64,000 bases of DNA from Sphingomonas sp. GTDB lineage: Bacteria; Pseudomonadota; Alphaproteobacteria; Sphingomonadales; Sphingomonadaceae. Both the position numbers and the translations under genes were made by a program. Below, one piece after another: positions 1-7,071 of the stretch (position 1 is its first letter; each line of letters opens with the position of its first letter). The stretch covers positions 186,001-250,000 of the forward strand of contig JAFKLY010000004.1 in assembly GCA_017304655.1 (NCBI GenBank), given 5' to 3'. The notes below the pieces were generated by a model. That model had not been told where the DNA came from, searched no databases, and saw only the letters and a list, made by a program, of their open reading frames with translations.

Positions 1-213
1 GAAATCCGACTTATACTGGTTGGCGTCGAGCGGTGCATCGACCCAGTCGCCGCGCGCATAGGAGCCGAACAGGATGATCTTGACGATCCGCGCCGACTTC
101 TTGCGGCCGGTCGCATTCTGCGTGGCCTCCCGGAACCCCTGGAAAATCATCTCGACGATGCGTTCGAGCTCGCGCTGCTTGGTCGCTGGAAGATGGCCAA
201 GATCAACCCGCAT
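1..213 (-). CDS. Nucleotidyltransferase-domain protein (partial, C-terminus off the left edge)
   Basis: The first 71 codons of a gene read leftward from an ATG at 213 and are still open at base 1. Near residues 50-57 lies GSYARGDW, the glycine-serine signature of minimal (MNT-type) nucleotidyltransferases. The catalytic Asp pair would normally follow just after the point where the window ends (…QYKSDF). Many relatives carry a HEPN domain downstream and act as nucleotide-transfer toxins or antitoxins, but that half is not visible. The gene lies 62 bp downstream of a VapBC pair on the same strand, so the neighbourhood suggests a stability or defence role. The family call is fairly secure; substrate and role are unknown. 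Confidence 0.75.
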   Translation of the reverse strand, partial: MRVDLGHLPATKQRELERIVEMIFQGFREATQNATGRKKSARIVKIILFGSYARGDWVDAPLDANQYKSDF

Positions 214-275
214 CAGTTAGCCCTCCCGATTGCGGGGTGGTGACCGCTTTTTGGTGATGGGGGCGGGCAGGGCGC

Positions 276-671
276 TCATGCGGTCTCGATGTCCGTGCGG
301 GGAAAATCATCCCCTTTGTAGAGCAACGGCATGCGGGCCAGCCGTGCACCGGCATAGGCGAAGCAGTCCCCGAAATTAAGCGCAGCGGGATGCCGTGATT
401 TCCCGAACTTCTCATAGGCCTCGACTGCAATTGCGCGGGTCTCGGGCGACACCGGCATCACCTTGATCTCGGCAAGCCGCATGAAGGCCTCGACCGCGTC
501 ATGGGCTTCTGTAATCTCGAGACCCAGGTTGCGCGCGACCGCTATCACCGTCTCCCACACCGCGAGCGGGGAGGTGATGCGTTCGCTCGCTTTCTGAAGC
601 CGCGCAAGAAGCTCATAGGCATCCTTCTCGTCCGACAGGATCGCCGTCAGTGCCGAGGCATCCACGAACAT
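276..671 (-). CDS. vapC: Type II toxin, VapC-like PIN-domain ribonuclease
   Basis: A 131-residue PIN-domain protein. VapC toxins are Mg2+-dependent endoribonucleases that usually cut tRNA or rRNA and are neutralised by a cognate VapB. The acidic residues expected of a PIN active site are present: Asp4 (MFVDAS), Glu40 (VWET), Asp102 (NFGDCF) and Asp121/122 (KGDDF). The start is the ATG at 671, whose A is shared with the TGA stop of the upstream antitoxin gene (TGATG), implying translational coupling; a TTG one codon earlier is less likely. Length and gene order are those of a normal vapBC operon. The RNA target cannot be read from the sequence. Confidence 0.9.
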   Translation of the reverse strand: MFVDASALTAILSDEKDAYELLARLQKASERITSPLAVWETVIAVARNLGLEITEAHDAVEAFMRLAEIKVMPVSPETRAIAVEAYEKFGKSRHPAALNFGDCFAYAGARLARMPLLYKGDDFPRTDIETA

Positions 672-916
672 CAATTGTCCTCGTACAGACCGTCGATGAA
701 GGCCTTGTCGCTCTTGCCGGCCTTGGCTGGATTGCCGCGCGCGCGCAGGGACCGCGTGAACGCAAGGCCCCGTTCGACCAGGGACGGCACGGCCTCCTCG
801 CGTTCCAGCTCGTGCTGCAGCGCGCTCCTGACCGCTTCGGTCTTGCTGACGCGGCGCAGCATTGCCAGCCGCTCGGCCAGACGATCAACTTCGGTATCTC
901 GTACATAGAGAGGCAT
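671..916 (-). CDS. vapB: VapB-family antitoxin
   Basis: An 81-residue protein directly upstream of and overlapping vapC. The N-terminal part (MPLYVRDTEVDRLAERLA, then a segment around RRVSKTEAVRSAL) fits the short Rv0623/PSK-type VapB antitoxins, with an N-terminal DNA-binding ribbon-helix-helix and a charged C-terminal tail that would wrap the toxin. The ATG at 916 was chosen because a GAGGA ribosome-binding site lies 7 nt upstream; the open frame extends further but into A+T-rich promoter-like DNA. Members of this family normally repress their own operon together with VapC. Confidence 0.85.
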   Translation of the reverse strand: MPLYVRDTEVDRLAERLAMLRRVSKTEAVRSALQHELEREEAVPSLVERGLAFTRSLRARGNPAKAGKSDKAFIDGLYEDN

Positions 917-955
917 CGATATATCCTCATTCAATATATGATATATATGGATGCA
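917..955 (-). promoter_or_regulatory. Candidate vapBC promoter/operator
   Basis: An A+T-rich block immediately upstream of vapB, with ATATAT-type arms on both sides of the GAGGA ribosome-binding site and a TATATT-like -10 candidate on the minus strand. It is markedly more A+T-rich than its surroundings and contains partial inverted repeats, as expected for a VapB-bound operator. The exact operator limits and the -35 box are not clear. Confidence 0.45.
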
Positions 956-991
956 TTGCTCGCTGCGCAAGGTCGATCCTAGAGGCTGTCG

Positions 992-1396
992 TCACGTCTG
1001 GCCAGTCAGCCATGTCGGTGCCAGCAAGTCCATGATCATATCAAGCGCCTGACGTGTGTCGGGGCTCAAGGTGACGTTCATGCGTCTGTGATCAGCTTCG
1101 TCCAGCGCGCGCTCGACAGCGCCCAGCTTCGACAGACGGGCAGACTGGCGGTGCGCTTTGGCAGGCGGCGCGCTAGGCGCCAAGCAGGATTGATAGACGA
1201 GGCGCCGCTCATATTCTGCCAGATAGAGATCGAGCAGGATGTCCCAATAGGGATTGGCGCCCAGCGTCGCTCCCAGGAACCGCTCGACGATCTGTCGCTC
1301 GGCAATCAGCAGCCGGCACATCTGCGCGCGCAGCATGGCGCGCGCCCGGTCATCGTCATCCTGTGTGGGAGGGGCCGACCTGCGCTCGCTGTTCAT
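992..1396 (-). CDS. Winged-helix (MarR-like) DNA-binding protein
   Basis: A 134-residue protein whose start overlaps the stop of the dioxygenase gene (ATGA), so it is the last gene of the luxI operon. The middle (NPYWDILLDLYLAEYERR, then a short helix-rich region ending …LSKLGAVERALDEADHRRMNVTLSP) resembles a family of small sphingomonad winged-helix proteins built as WDILLDLY–helix-turn-helix–LTP. The wing segment, which normally reads D-HDGRR-V-LTP, is recognisable as DEADHRRMNVTLS. It probably binds DNA, perhaps to tune the quorum-sensing output. The recognition helix is short and divergent, so the assignment rests on the framing motifs. Confidence 0.6.
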   Translation of the reverse strand: MNSERRSAPPTQDDDDRARAMLRAQMCRLLIAERQIVERFLGATLGANPYWDILLDLYLAEYERRLVYQSCLAPSAPPAKAHRQSARLSKLGAVERALDEADHRRMNVTLSPDTRQALDMIMDLLAPTWLTGQT

Positions 1397-2301
1397 CCCG
1401 CGCCTGCCGCCGCCTGGAAATCGGCCGCGCTGACCGTGCCGCTTCGCCATGCCGCGATGAGGTCTTCCTGATGGGGCAGCAACGCATCGACCGCGCCGAT
1501 CTCATCGCTCTCCTCACAGAGCAGAAGGGACGGGCAGCGGCCTTCATACACGCCCAGATTGGGCCGGTGGACGCGGTAGCCTGCCAGCCGCGCGAGGCTG
1601 GGCGGGAATGTCCGGGCAACCTCGGGCGGATAGGCCAGCCATGGCAGTTCATACGGCTTGAGCCAGCCCAGGCAGTAGCTCACGATGACACCGCGACGCG
1701 GCAGCCTCGTGCGATTGGCGCCGCCGGCATGGAGGGTGGATCCAAGGAACATCAAGGCCGATCCTGGCATCATCTGCGCGGTCACCGCCTCGGCCGGATC
1801 GATCAGCAGCTCGGCCTGCCGGCGGTTACTGCCCGGCCAGATCTGCGTCGCCCCGTTGTCCGCCGTGAACGCCGTCAGCGGCCACATCACATTGACGAGC
1901 AATTCGACGCCCCGCTCGGCCGGGATGAGCTGGCTGCAGGGCCACATATCTTGATCGCGGTGCGGCACCTGCGCGAGCGAGCCGGGCACCAGTTCGATGC
2001 CCTGGGTCAAGTTGAGCGTGACATGGTCGCACCATGGACCAAGGATGCCATTCACGATCTCCAGGATGAGCTCATGCTCGACCAGCGCGCCGGCCAGCGG
2101 TGAGCGTCGCAGCAGCCGCCCGAACCGGCGCGTATCATTGCCCGAGAACGCACCTTGGGACAGACCAGCTCGCGCGAACTGAGGCTCCAGATCGGCAGAA
2201 AGCCCCTCGATGACCGTGGGCGCCAGCGCGTCTTCGATGATGCAATAGCCGTCCCGCTCAATTTGCGCCGCATAGGCGGACGTGTGGGAGGTCGGTGCCA
2301 T
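1393..2301 (-). CDS. Phytanoyl-CoA dioxygenase (PhyH) family protein
   Basis: About 302 residues. PhyH proteins are Fe(II)/2-oxoglutarate-dependent dioxygenases. The facial triad is visible: His114-x-Asp116 (VPHRDQDMWP) and His191 (STLHAGGANRT), with a downstream Arg-rich segment that could bind 2-oxoglutarate. The substrate is unknown; it need not be a phytanoyl thioester. Two starts compete: an ATG at 2313 sharing its A with the luxI stop (TGATG), and an ATG at 2301 with GGAGG 5 nt upstream. The second is preferred on ribosome-binding-site strength. The gene sits between luxI and a winged-helix gene with overlapping ends, so it is probably a quorum-sensing-controlled enzyme; luxI-phyH neighbourhoods are known in Sphingomonadaceae. 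Confidence 0.85.
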   Translation of the reverse strand: MAPTSHTSAYAAQIERDGYCIIEDALAPTVIEGLSADLEPQFARAGLSQGAFSGNDTRRFGRLLRRSPLAGALVEHELILEIVNGILGPWCDHVTLNLTQGIELVPGSLAQVPHRDQDMWPCSQLIPAERGVELLVNVMWPLTAFTADNGATQIWPGSNRRQAELLIDPAEAVTAQMMPGSALMFLGSTLHAGGANRTRLPRRGVIVSYCLGWLKPYELPWLAYPPEVARTFPPSLARLAGYRVHRPNLGVYEGRCPSLLLCEESDEIGAVDALLPHQEDLIAAWRSGTVSAADFQAAAGAG

Positions 2302-2312
2302 TCTCGCCTCCA

Positions 2313-2927
2313 TCAATGCGTCCGTTCGCCAAGTGGCGCGGACGAGGGCGACCAGACCCCGGCCGCTGCCATGAGTGCCGGCGTGTCATCGTCGATGAGG
2401 ATCTTGAGCGCGGCGATCATGCTCTTGTCGATCGGCTGCGGCAGCCCAAGCGGTTCGCAGCGCCATCCGAACGAGAGCAGCTGGCCATACCAGGGCATGT
2501 CCGCCACGCAGCAATACGCCCGAATGCCTTGCTCCAGCGCGAACAGCGTAACCGCCGTCGCGAGCTGATCGCGCACGAAGCGGCGCTCGCAAGCCCGGAT
2601 GCTGCGCGAGAGGCACAGGCGCGAAATCTCCCAGATGTCAGGCGCGCAGGGCGCATCGCCGTCACACAGAAACGGAAAGACCAAGCCCAACAGGTTGGGG
2701 CCGCTGCACGGCAACAGCCGTAACGATCCCAGATGCTCGCCCTGCGCGCTGGCGCAGATGATGTAGCGGGTTTCCGGTATGTCGAACTGGTCGACCTCAT
2801 ACCGGCCGGCGAGGGCGGGCAGGTCCCAGCCGAGCAGGTCGATGAACACGCGTTTGCGTTCCTGGAACATCTGGGCGAACAGCGCGTCTTCAGACACGCC
2901 TCCGCCGCCACAAATGACGTGGGTCAT
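2313..2927 (-). CDS. luxI: Acyl-homoserine-lactone synthase (LuxI family)
   Basis: A 204-residue autoinducer synthase that would make an N-acyl-homoserine lactone from S-adenosylmethionine and an acyl-ACP. The family's invariant residues are in order: Arg24, Phe28 and Trp34 (ERKRVF…LLGW), Asp46 and Asp49 (YEVDQFD), Arg70 (GSLRLLP), Phe84, Glu100 and Arg103 (WEISRL). The ATG at 2927 has an AGGAG ribosome-binding site 8 nt upstream. It heads an operon with the PhyH gene and a winged-helix gene and lies just downstream of a luxR gene on the same strand. A 16-bp palindrome at 2984-2999 may be the LuxR binding site. Acyl-chain length cannot be predicted. Confidence 0.95.
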   Translation of the reverse strand: MTHVICGGGGVSEDALFAQMFQERKRVFIDLLGWDLPALAGRYEVDQFDIPETRYIICASAQGEHLGSLRLLPCSGPNLLGLVFPFLCDGDAPCAPDIWEISRLCLSRSIRACERRFVRDQLATAVTLFALEQGIRAYCCVADMPWYGQLLSFGWRCEPLGLPQPIDKSMIAALKILIDDDTPALMAAAGVWSPSSAPLGERTH

Positions 2928-2983
2928 TGGTCATCTCCTTTTGCGATAAGCCAAGGATTGACCAAAAAACCGCCGCCGACCAT

Positions 2984-2999
2984 TCCCCTAAAAAGGGGA
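2984..2999. promoter_or_regulatory. Palindrome upstream of luxI (lux-box-like operator or luxR terminator stem)
   Basis: TCCCCT-AAAA-AGGGGA, a perfect 6-bp inverted repeat with a 4-nt centre, 57 bp upstream of the luxI ATG and only 5 bp beyond the luxR stop. A lux box would sit about 40 bp before a transcription start, which this spacing allows. The same sequence read as minus-strand RNA could be a small hairpin ending luxR, but no T-run follows directly. Both readings are inference. Confidence 0.5.
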
Positions 3000-3003
3000 G
3001 GGC

Positions 3004-3750
3004 TCAGCGACCCTTATAAAAGCAGATCTGACCGTCGAACAGCGCGCGAAACACCAGCGCCGTCCGCTTGAACACCCCGTAGCGGCGCATTGCCTCGCTG
3101 ACATGCTGATGGACCGTATCCTCCGACAGGCCCAGCATTGCCGCGATCTGCGTGTCGCCCAGGCCCGATGCCACCAGTCCGACGCAATCGACATGGCGCG
3201 GACTGAGCGAGGGCACGGCCGGGCGGCTCTGGTCTGAGCGCGCATAAATGATCCGGCGGGCCGCCTCGAACGAAAAGACCGCGATGAGCTGCACCGCGGC
3301 CCTCACCTGGGGCGACAGGACGACCAACTCCTTGCCCCCAAATGAGCAGGTCCCGCGATATTCGCCCGGCGAATGCACGGGCACGGTGATACCGTCATTC
3401 AGTCCAAAATCGGCCGCTTCGCCAAGGATCCCCGACTGCCTTCGCGTCAGCGCGATCATGCGCGGGACGTCATGCCAGGCGAACCCGATGCGCGTCTTCG
3501 TGCTGGCCGCATGAAGCGGATCGTCGAGATAATAGCGTTGGGCGAATATCCGGTCGATCCATCCTTCCGGATAATTCGAAATCGCCACGACCCCGCTCGT
3601 CTCTTTCAGGAGGTCGACATGGCTCACCAGCGCAAATCTGGGGAAGCCTAGTTGGAAGCCCATCTCCGCGACAAGGTCTTTGACATCCGCTTCACTGTCG
3701 ACCTGGACGGCGCGCGTGAGAAACTCTGTAATCTTCGGTCCGACGTACAT
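3004..3750 (-). CDS. luxR: LuxR-family quorum-sensing transcription regulator
   Basis: About 248 residues with an N-terminal autoinducer-binding domain and a C-terminal LuxR helix-turn-helix. Residues that line the acyl-homoserine-lactone pocket in TraR/LuxR are present in order: Trp (EGWIDRIF), Tyr (RYYLDDP), the Asp-Pro pair and Trp (FAWHD). The DNA-binding part runs from LSPRHVDCVGLVASG through TQIAAMLGLSEDTVHQHV. The start is the ATG at 3750 (MYVGPK); a GTG/ATG five codons upstream is possible. It precedes luxI on the same strand, so the pair forms a complete signal synthase/receptor circuit, probably acting on the palindrome between them. Confidence 0.92.
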   Translation of the reverse strand: MYVGPKITEFLTRAVQVDSEADVKDLVAEMGFQLGFPRFALVSHVDLLKETSGVVAISNYPEGWIDRIFAQRYYLDDPLHAASTKTRIGFAWHDVPRMIALTRRQSGILGEAADFGLNDGITVPVHSPGEYRGTCSFGGKELVVLSPQVRAAVQLIAVFSFEAARRIIYARSDQSRPAVPSLSPRHVDCVGLVASGLGDTQIAAMLGLSEDTVHQHVSEAMRRYGVFKRTALVFRALFDGQICFYKGR

Positions 3751-3967
3751 AGCTGCACCCCTCATTAAGCGCAGGCGTCGAAAATCCAGCCCCTCCCTGG
3801 AACAGACCGTCTAAAAGCGAAACTATTCCATCACGGACTCCGACACCTACCGATTGCGCAAAGTCGGGATAGCGCCGCCTCCGTCGAGGCCCGTCCGGCA
3901 TGCCGAACGTTTTGGTCCCGAACGCACTGAGCATGGGAATATCTCGCAGTCCCGACATGACAAAAAG

Positions 3968-4090
3968 ATGACATATCAAAATGATTTGGCGAGCTTTATT
4001 TGTGATTGTCTCCAGAACGGACGTTCTCGGCAGGAACTCGCTGCGATGGCTGCCGCTTGCTCACCCGAACTGACCAGGCTCAACGCCTGA
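3968..4090 (+). CDS. Possible 40-residue ORF between luxR and ynfA
   Basis: A short open frame (MTYQNDLASFICDCLQ…ELTRLNA) in the 354-bp interval 3751-4104, which otherwise holds only the luxR upstream region. It is amphipathic and helix-prone but has no good ribosome-binding site and no family I recognise. It is listed because nothing else explains this interval; it may well be non-coding. Confidence 0.22.
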   Translation: MTYQNDLASFICDCLQNGRSRQELAAMAAACSPELTRLNA

Positions 4091-4104
4091 TTAGCCAAAC
4101 GCGT

Positions 4105-4431
4105 CTAAACGGCCGTTCTCGGTCCCCATAGTATGACGGCGCCACCCACGAGACAGATGCAGACTCCAACCACATCCCACCGGTCTGGCCTCACACCTTC
4201 TGCTGCCCAAAGCCACAAAAGGGCGGCCATTATGTAGATCGCACCATAGGCCGCATAGGTCCGGCCGGCATTCTCCGCTTCGACGAGCGTGAGCAGATAG
4301 GCAAACAAGCACAGGGCCGCGATCCCGGGAATTATCCACCAAGGCGATCTATCCATCCTCAGCCATGCCCAGAACGCGTAACAGCCAGCGATTTCAGCGA
4401 GTGCTGCACCGATATATAGGAGAATTGCCAT
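4105..4431 (-). CDS. ynfA: YnfA/UPF0060 family small membrane protein (accessory copy)
   Basis: About 108 residues with four predicted hydrophobic segments. The family signature is clear: an N-terminal helix with [16 protein letters not shown], a second helix ending in [22 protein letters not shown], then a Trp-rich third helix and the [16 protein letters not shown] segment. YnfA-like proteins resemble half-size drug/metabolite transporters (SMR-like), and some have been linked to small-molecule efflux. The start is the ATG at 4431 (MAILLYIGA); the open frame upstream is non-hydrophobic and unlikely to be translated. A second, clearly different YnfA gene lies at 31396-31713, so this is a paralogue, probably brought in with the accessory region. 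Confidence 0.9.
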   Translation of the reverse strand: MAILLYIGAALAEIAGCYAFWAWLRMDRSPWWIIPGIAALCLFAYLLTLVEAENAGRTYAAYGAIYIMAALLWLWAAEGVRPDRWDVVGVCICLVGGAVILWGPRTAV

Positions 4432-4492
4432 TCGAAGGCAGTGCCATTCGCGCGAGGGTATCGCAAGGCCGCGCGCCTCAGCTAGGGTCAAT

Positions 4493-4554
4493 GCGTTGCA
4501 ACATTGGCGGGAGAGGATGCGCGATTCTCTGGGCGACCAATGTCGCGGCAACGC
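4493..4554 (+). promoter_or_regulatory. Large imperfect inverted repeat before the TonB receptor
   Basis: GCGTTGC-a-ACATTGG at the left and CCAATGT-cgcg-GCAACGC at the right form two stacked 7-bp helices separated by a 1/4-nt bulge. An inner AGAG/CTCT pair lies toward the loop. The element starts 132 bp before the receptor ATG, in the divergent spacer between ynfA and the receptor. It could be a structured leader RNA or a repressor operator; no known riboswitch consensus was recognised. Confidence 0.5.
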
Positions 4555-4576
4555 AACATATCAGCAATGCAGCTGA

Positions 4577-4596
4577 CGCATTGCGCAACTAATGCG
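4577..4596. promoter_or_regulatory. 20-bp dyad close to the receptor start
   Basis: CGCATT-8nt-AATGCG, six-base arms with perfect complementarity and a 20-bp overall span, ending 28 bp before the receptor ATG. The length is that of a classical lux box or of other dimeric-regulator sites. Which protein binds is unknown. Confidence 0.35.
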
Positions 4597-4617
4597 CCCC
4601 CATCCAAAAAATGGGGG
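4597..4617 (+). promoter_or_regulatory. Hairpin masking the ribosome-binding site of the TonB receptor
   Basis: CCCCCAT and ATGGGGG are separated by a 7-nt A-rich loop, ending 7 nt before the ATG at 4625. The G-run at 4613-4617 is the only Shine-Dalgarno-like sequence available, and it lies inside the 3' arm. Folding would therefore hide the ribosome-binding site, suggesting translational control. Confidence 0.5.
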
Positions 4618-4624
4618 ATCATAA

Positions 4625-7063
4625 ATGTCGTTCCGCAAATGCCTCGTCGCGTCCAGCCTCTTTGCCTTGGCTTTGGCCAACGCTACCCCCATTCTTGCCC
4701 AGGACACCGCAGCGGTTGCACCGGCCGACGAGGCTGCCGATGATAGCGGCCTTGGCGTCATCACCGTTACGGCCCAGAAACGCAGCGAAAACCTCCAGGA
4801 GACGCCAATCTCCATTTCGGTGCTCGGCAGCGCCGATCTCACCAACCGCCATGTGCAGTCGCTGCTCGATCTCGGGGACGGCGCCATCCCGTCGCTTCGC
4901 ATCGCGCCCTTCTATTCCCGTCCCAGCGCTTTGGTCGTCAATGTGCGCGGCGTCGGCGTTCTGTCCGACAGCAATCAGCCCGCCCGCGACCAGGGCGTCG
5001 GCGTTTACATTGACGGCGTCTATTTCGGCCGCGCCCAGGGCCTTGGCGCCGCCTTGTTCGATGTTGCGAATATCGAAGTCCTCAAGGGACCCCAAGGCAC
5101 GCTATTCGGCCGCAATACCGAGGGCGGTGCGGTCAACATCGTGACCCGCCGTCCAAGCGGCGAGTTCAGGATGAACTCGACCTTCGGGCTCGGCAATTAT
5201 GGCAGCTACAAGGCCGAAACGCATATCGACCTGCCGGAATTTGCCAATCTCAGCTTCAAGATCGATGCGATCGTCAGCCACCGCGACGGGTTCGTGAAAA
5301 ATCCCCTCGCAGGCGCATCGGATTTCAACGCCTATGACAAGCATGGCGTCCACGGCGAGGTGCTCTGGAAGCCGACCTCCAACGTCAGCGCGGCTGTGTC
5401 CTACGACAATAGCTACGACGCGACGACGACACTGTACATGCAGTTGATCTCGCCTGGAACCGGTCTGGCCGCCACAGCCACCGCCCCGGCAATTGCCCCG
5501 AACAAGCTTGCAGCCATCGGCCCGCTGCAGCCCAGGCGCGCATCAAGGGCTATCGTCGGGTCTCCTGAACAACCCAGCATCGGTAAGACGCAGGGCGGCC
5601 GCCTCAACCTCGACTGGGAGGTGGCGCGGGACGTCACGCTGAAATCCATCACGTCGTACCGCACGCTCAAGCAGAGCCAGTATGACAATGGCGGCGCTTC
5701 GCCCACCCTGCAGACACCGATCACGGCCGCCAATCCCACCGGCAGCTTCACGGGTCTGGCCTTCTCGCGATACAGTCTGGCAAAGTTCACCCAGAACCAG
5801 TTCAGCCAGGAAGTGCAGGCGGTGGGCGATCTCGAGCGCGTGAAGTTTGCGGTCGGCGCGCTCTATTATCGCGAGAATGTGTCGGACAACGCCCAGACGG
5901 TAAACACCAACCAGTTCACCGATGCCGCCGGTACGACCTACATCCTGCGCACCTATGATCTGAATAGCCTCATCCTGGATCGTGCCAGCCATATCAGGAC
6001 GACCAGCATCGGCGCTTATGGCCAGGCGACCTATACGCCACCACTGGCAGGCGATCGCTTACATCTTACCGTCGGCGGCCGCTGGACGCGCGACGAGAAG
6101 AAGGGCCACTTGTTGACGGTCAACGGCGCAGTCCCGGTCGTTCCGGTCAACGGCGTGAACGTGACCGGGCCGGTGGTTCTGGACGCGGCCTGGTCGCGCG
6201 TCGATCCAATGATCAACCTGGCGATCGACGCCTCGGACGATATCCATCTCTACGGCAAGTGGAGCACAGGCTATCGATCGGGCGGGGCCAATACACGGTC
6301 GCTGACCCTCGCAAAGTTCGACCCGGAAACGATCTCCATGTTCGAAATCGGCGCGAAAACGGAGTTTTGGGATCGCCGGGCACGCTTCAACGTCGCGGCT
6401 TATGCGGGTAACTACAAATCCATCCAGCTGGATTTTTTCGGCCTTTACGAGGACGTTGTGAACGGCGTGCGGGTCACGACGACTCGCACGACCTCCGACA
6501 CCGTCAATGCGCCCGGGACAGGCAAACTGAAGGGCGTGGAAGCCGAGTTCACGCTGGCGCCGGTGCGCGGCCTCACGCTGAGCGCAAGCTATGCCTATAA
6601 CAGCGTCAAGATACCCGCCACGGTCAATCCCTTCCCGCAGACCGGTGGCGTCTTCATCAGCACGCCGATCCCGATCTATCAGGTCTACACGCCCAAGCAT
6701 TCCGCAAGCGGCTCGATCGACTACGAATTGCCGTTCAGCAGTTTCACGCTGCGCGCGCATCTCGATGGCAATTATGACTCGGGTTATTATGCCAACTATA
6801 GCGATGTGACCTACGACCCTGTGACGCGTGCGGTCCGCTATGCCCAGCCCAAAGGGGAAAAGGCGCTCGTATTCAACGGGCGCGTGGCAGTTGCCGATAT
6901 CGATCTGGGGACAAGCGATGCCAGGCTCACCGTCGCACTCTGGGCGCGCAACCTCTTTAACGAGCAGCACCTGTTCTACAAGACGGGGGCCCCCAACACC
7001 GGAATCAGCGGGTTCTTCAACGATCCGCGCACCTTCGGCATCGAAGCCAATATCAAGATGTGA
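4625..7063 (+). CDS. TonB-dependent outer-membrane receptor
   Basis: An 812-residue receptor with a Sec signal peptide (cleavage near ATPILAQ, residues 21-26) followed by a plug domain that begins VITVTAQKRSENLQETPISISVL and contains the NVRGVGV and VEVLKGPQGTLFGRN-like segments (here IEVLKGPQGTLFGRNTEGGAVNIVTRRP). The rest is a 22-strand barrel with alternating aromatic residues and a YATGYRSGG-type turn (KWSTGYRSGGANTR). The substrate is unknown; this subgroup is abundant in sphingomonads and serves carbohydrates, aromatic compounds or siderophores. The C-terminus ends …FGIEANIKM rather than with the usual Phe. The next gene starts 8 bp downstream, and translation is probably governed by the hairpin at 4597-4617. 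Confidence 0.95.
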   Translation: MSFRKCLVASSLFALALANATPILAQDTAAVAPADEAADDSGLGVITVTAQKRSENLQETPISISVLGSADLTNRHVQSLLDLGDGAIPSLRIAPFYSRPSALVVNVRGVGVLSDSNQPARDQGVGVYIDGVYFGRAQGLGAALFDVANIEVLKGPQGTLFGRNTEGGAVNIVTRRPSGEFRMNSTFGLGNYGSYKAETHIDLPEFANLSFKIDAIVSHRDGFVKNPLAGASDFNAYDKHGVHGEVLWKPTSNVSAAVSYDNSYDATTTLYMQLISPGTGLAATATAPAIAPNKLAAIGPLQPRRASRAIVGSPEQPSIGKTQGGRLNLDWEVARDVTLKSITSYRTLKQSQYDNGGASPTLQTPITAANPTGSFTGLAFSRYSLAKFTQNQFSQEVQAVGDLERVKFAVGALYYRENVSDNAQTVNTNQFTDAAGTTYILRTYDLNSLILDRASHIRTTSIGAYGQATYTPPLAGDRLHLTVGGRWTRDEKKGHLLTVNGAVPVVPVNGVNVTGPVVLDAAWSRVDPMINLAIDASDDIHLYGKWSTGYRSGGANTRSLTLAKFDPETISMFEIGAKTEFWDRRARFNVAAYAGNYKSIQLDFFGLYEDVVNGVRVTTTRTTSDTVNAPGTGKLKGVEAEFTLAPVRGLTLSASYAYNSVKIPATVNPFPQTGGVFISTPIPIYQVYTPKHSASGSIDYELPFSSFTLRAHLDGNYDSGYYANYSDVTYDPVTRAVRYAQPKGEKALVFNGRVAVADIDLGTSDARLTVALWARNLFNEQHLFYKTGAPNTGISGFFNDPRTFGIEANIKM

Positions 7064-7071
7064 TCGGGACA

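Noticed and set aside
1363..2103. Long plus-strand frame (246 codons) opposite the PhyH and HTH genes
   Set aside because: It is the antisense of genes with clear motifs and overlapping starts; its product has no domain.
2984..3003. Standard intrinsic terminator for luxR
   Set aside because: The stem is short and not followed by a T-run, so it is listed as a palindrome of uncertain role.
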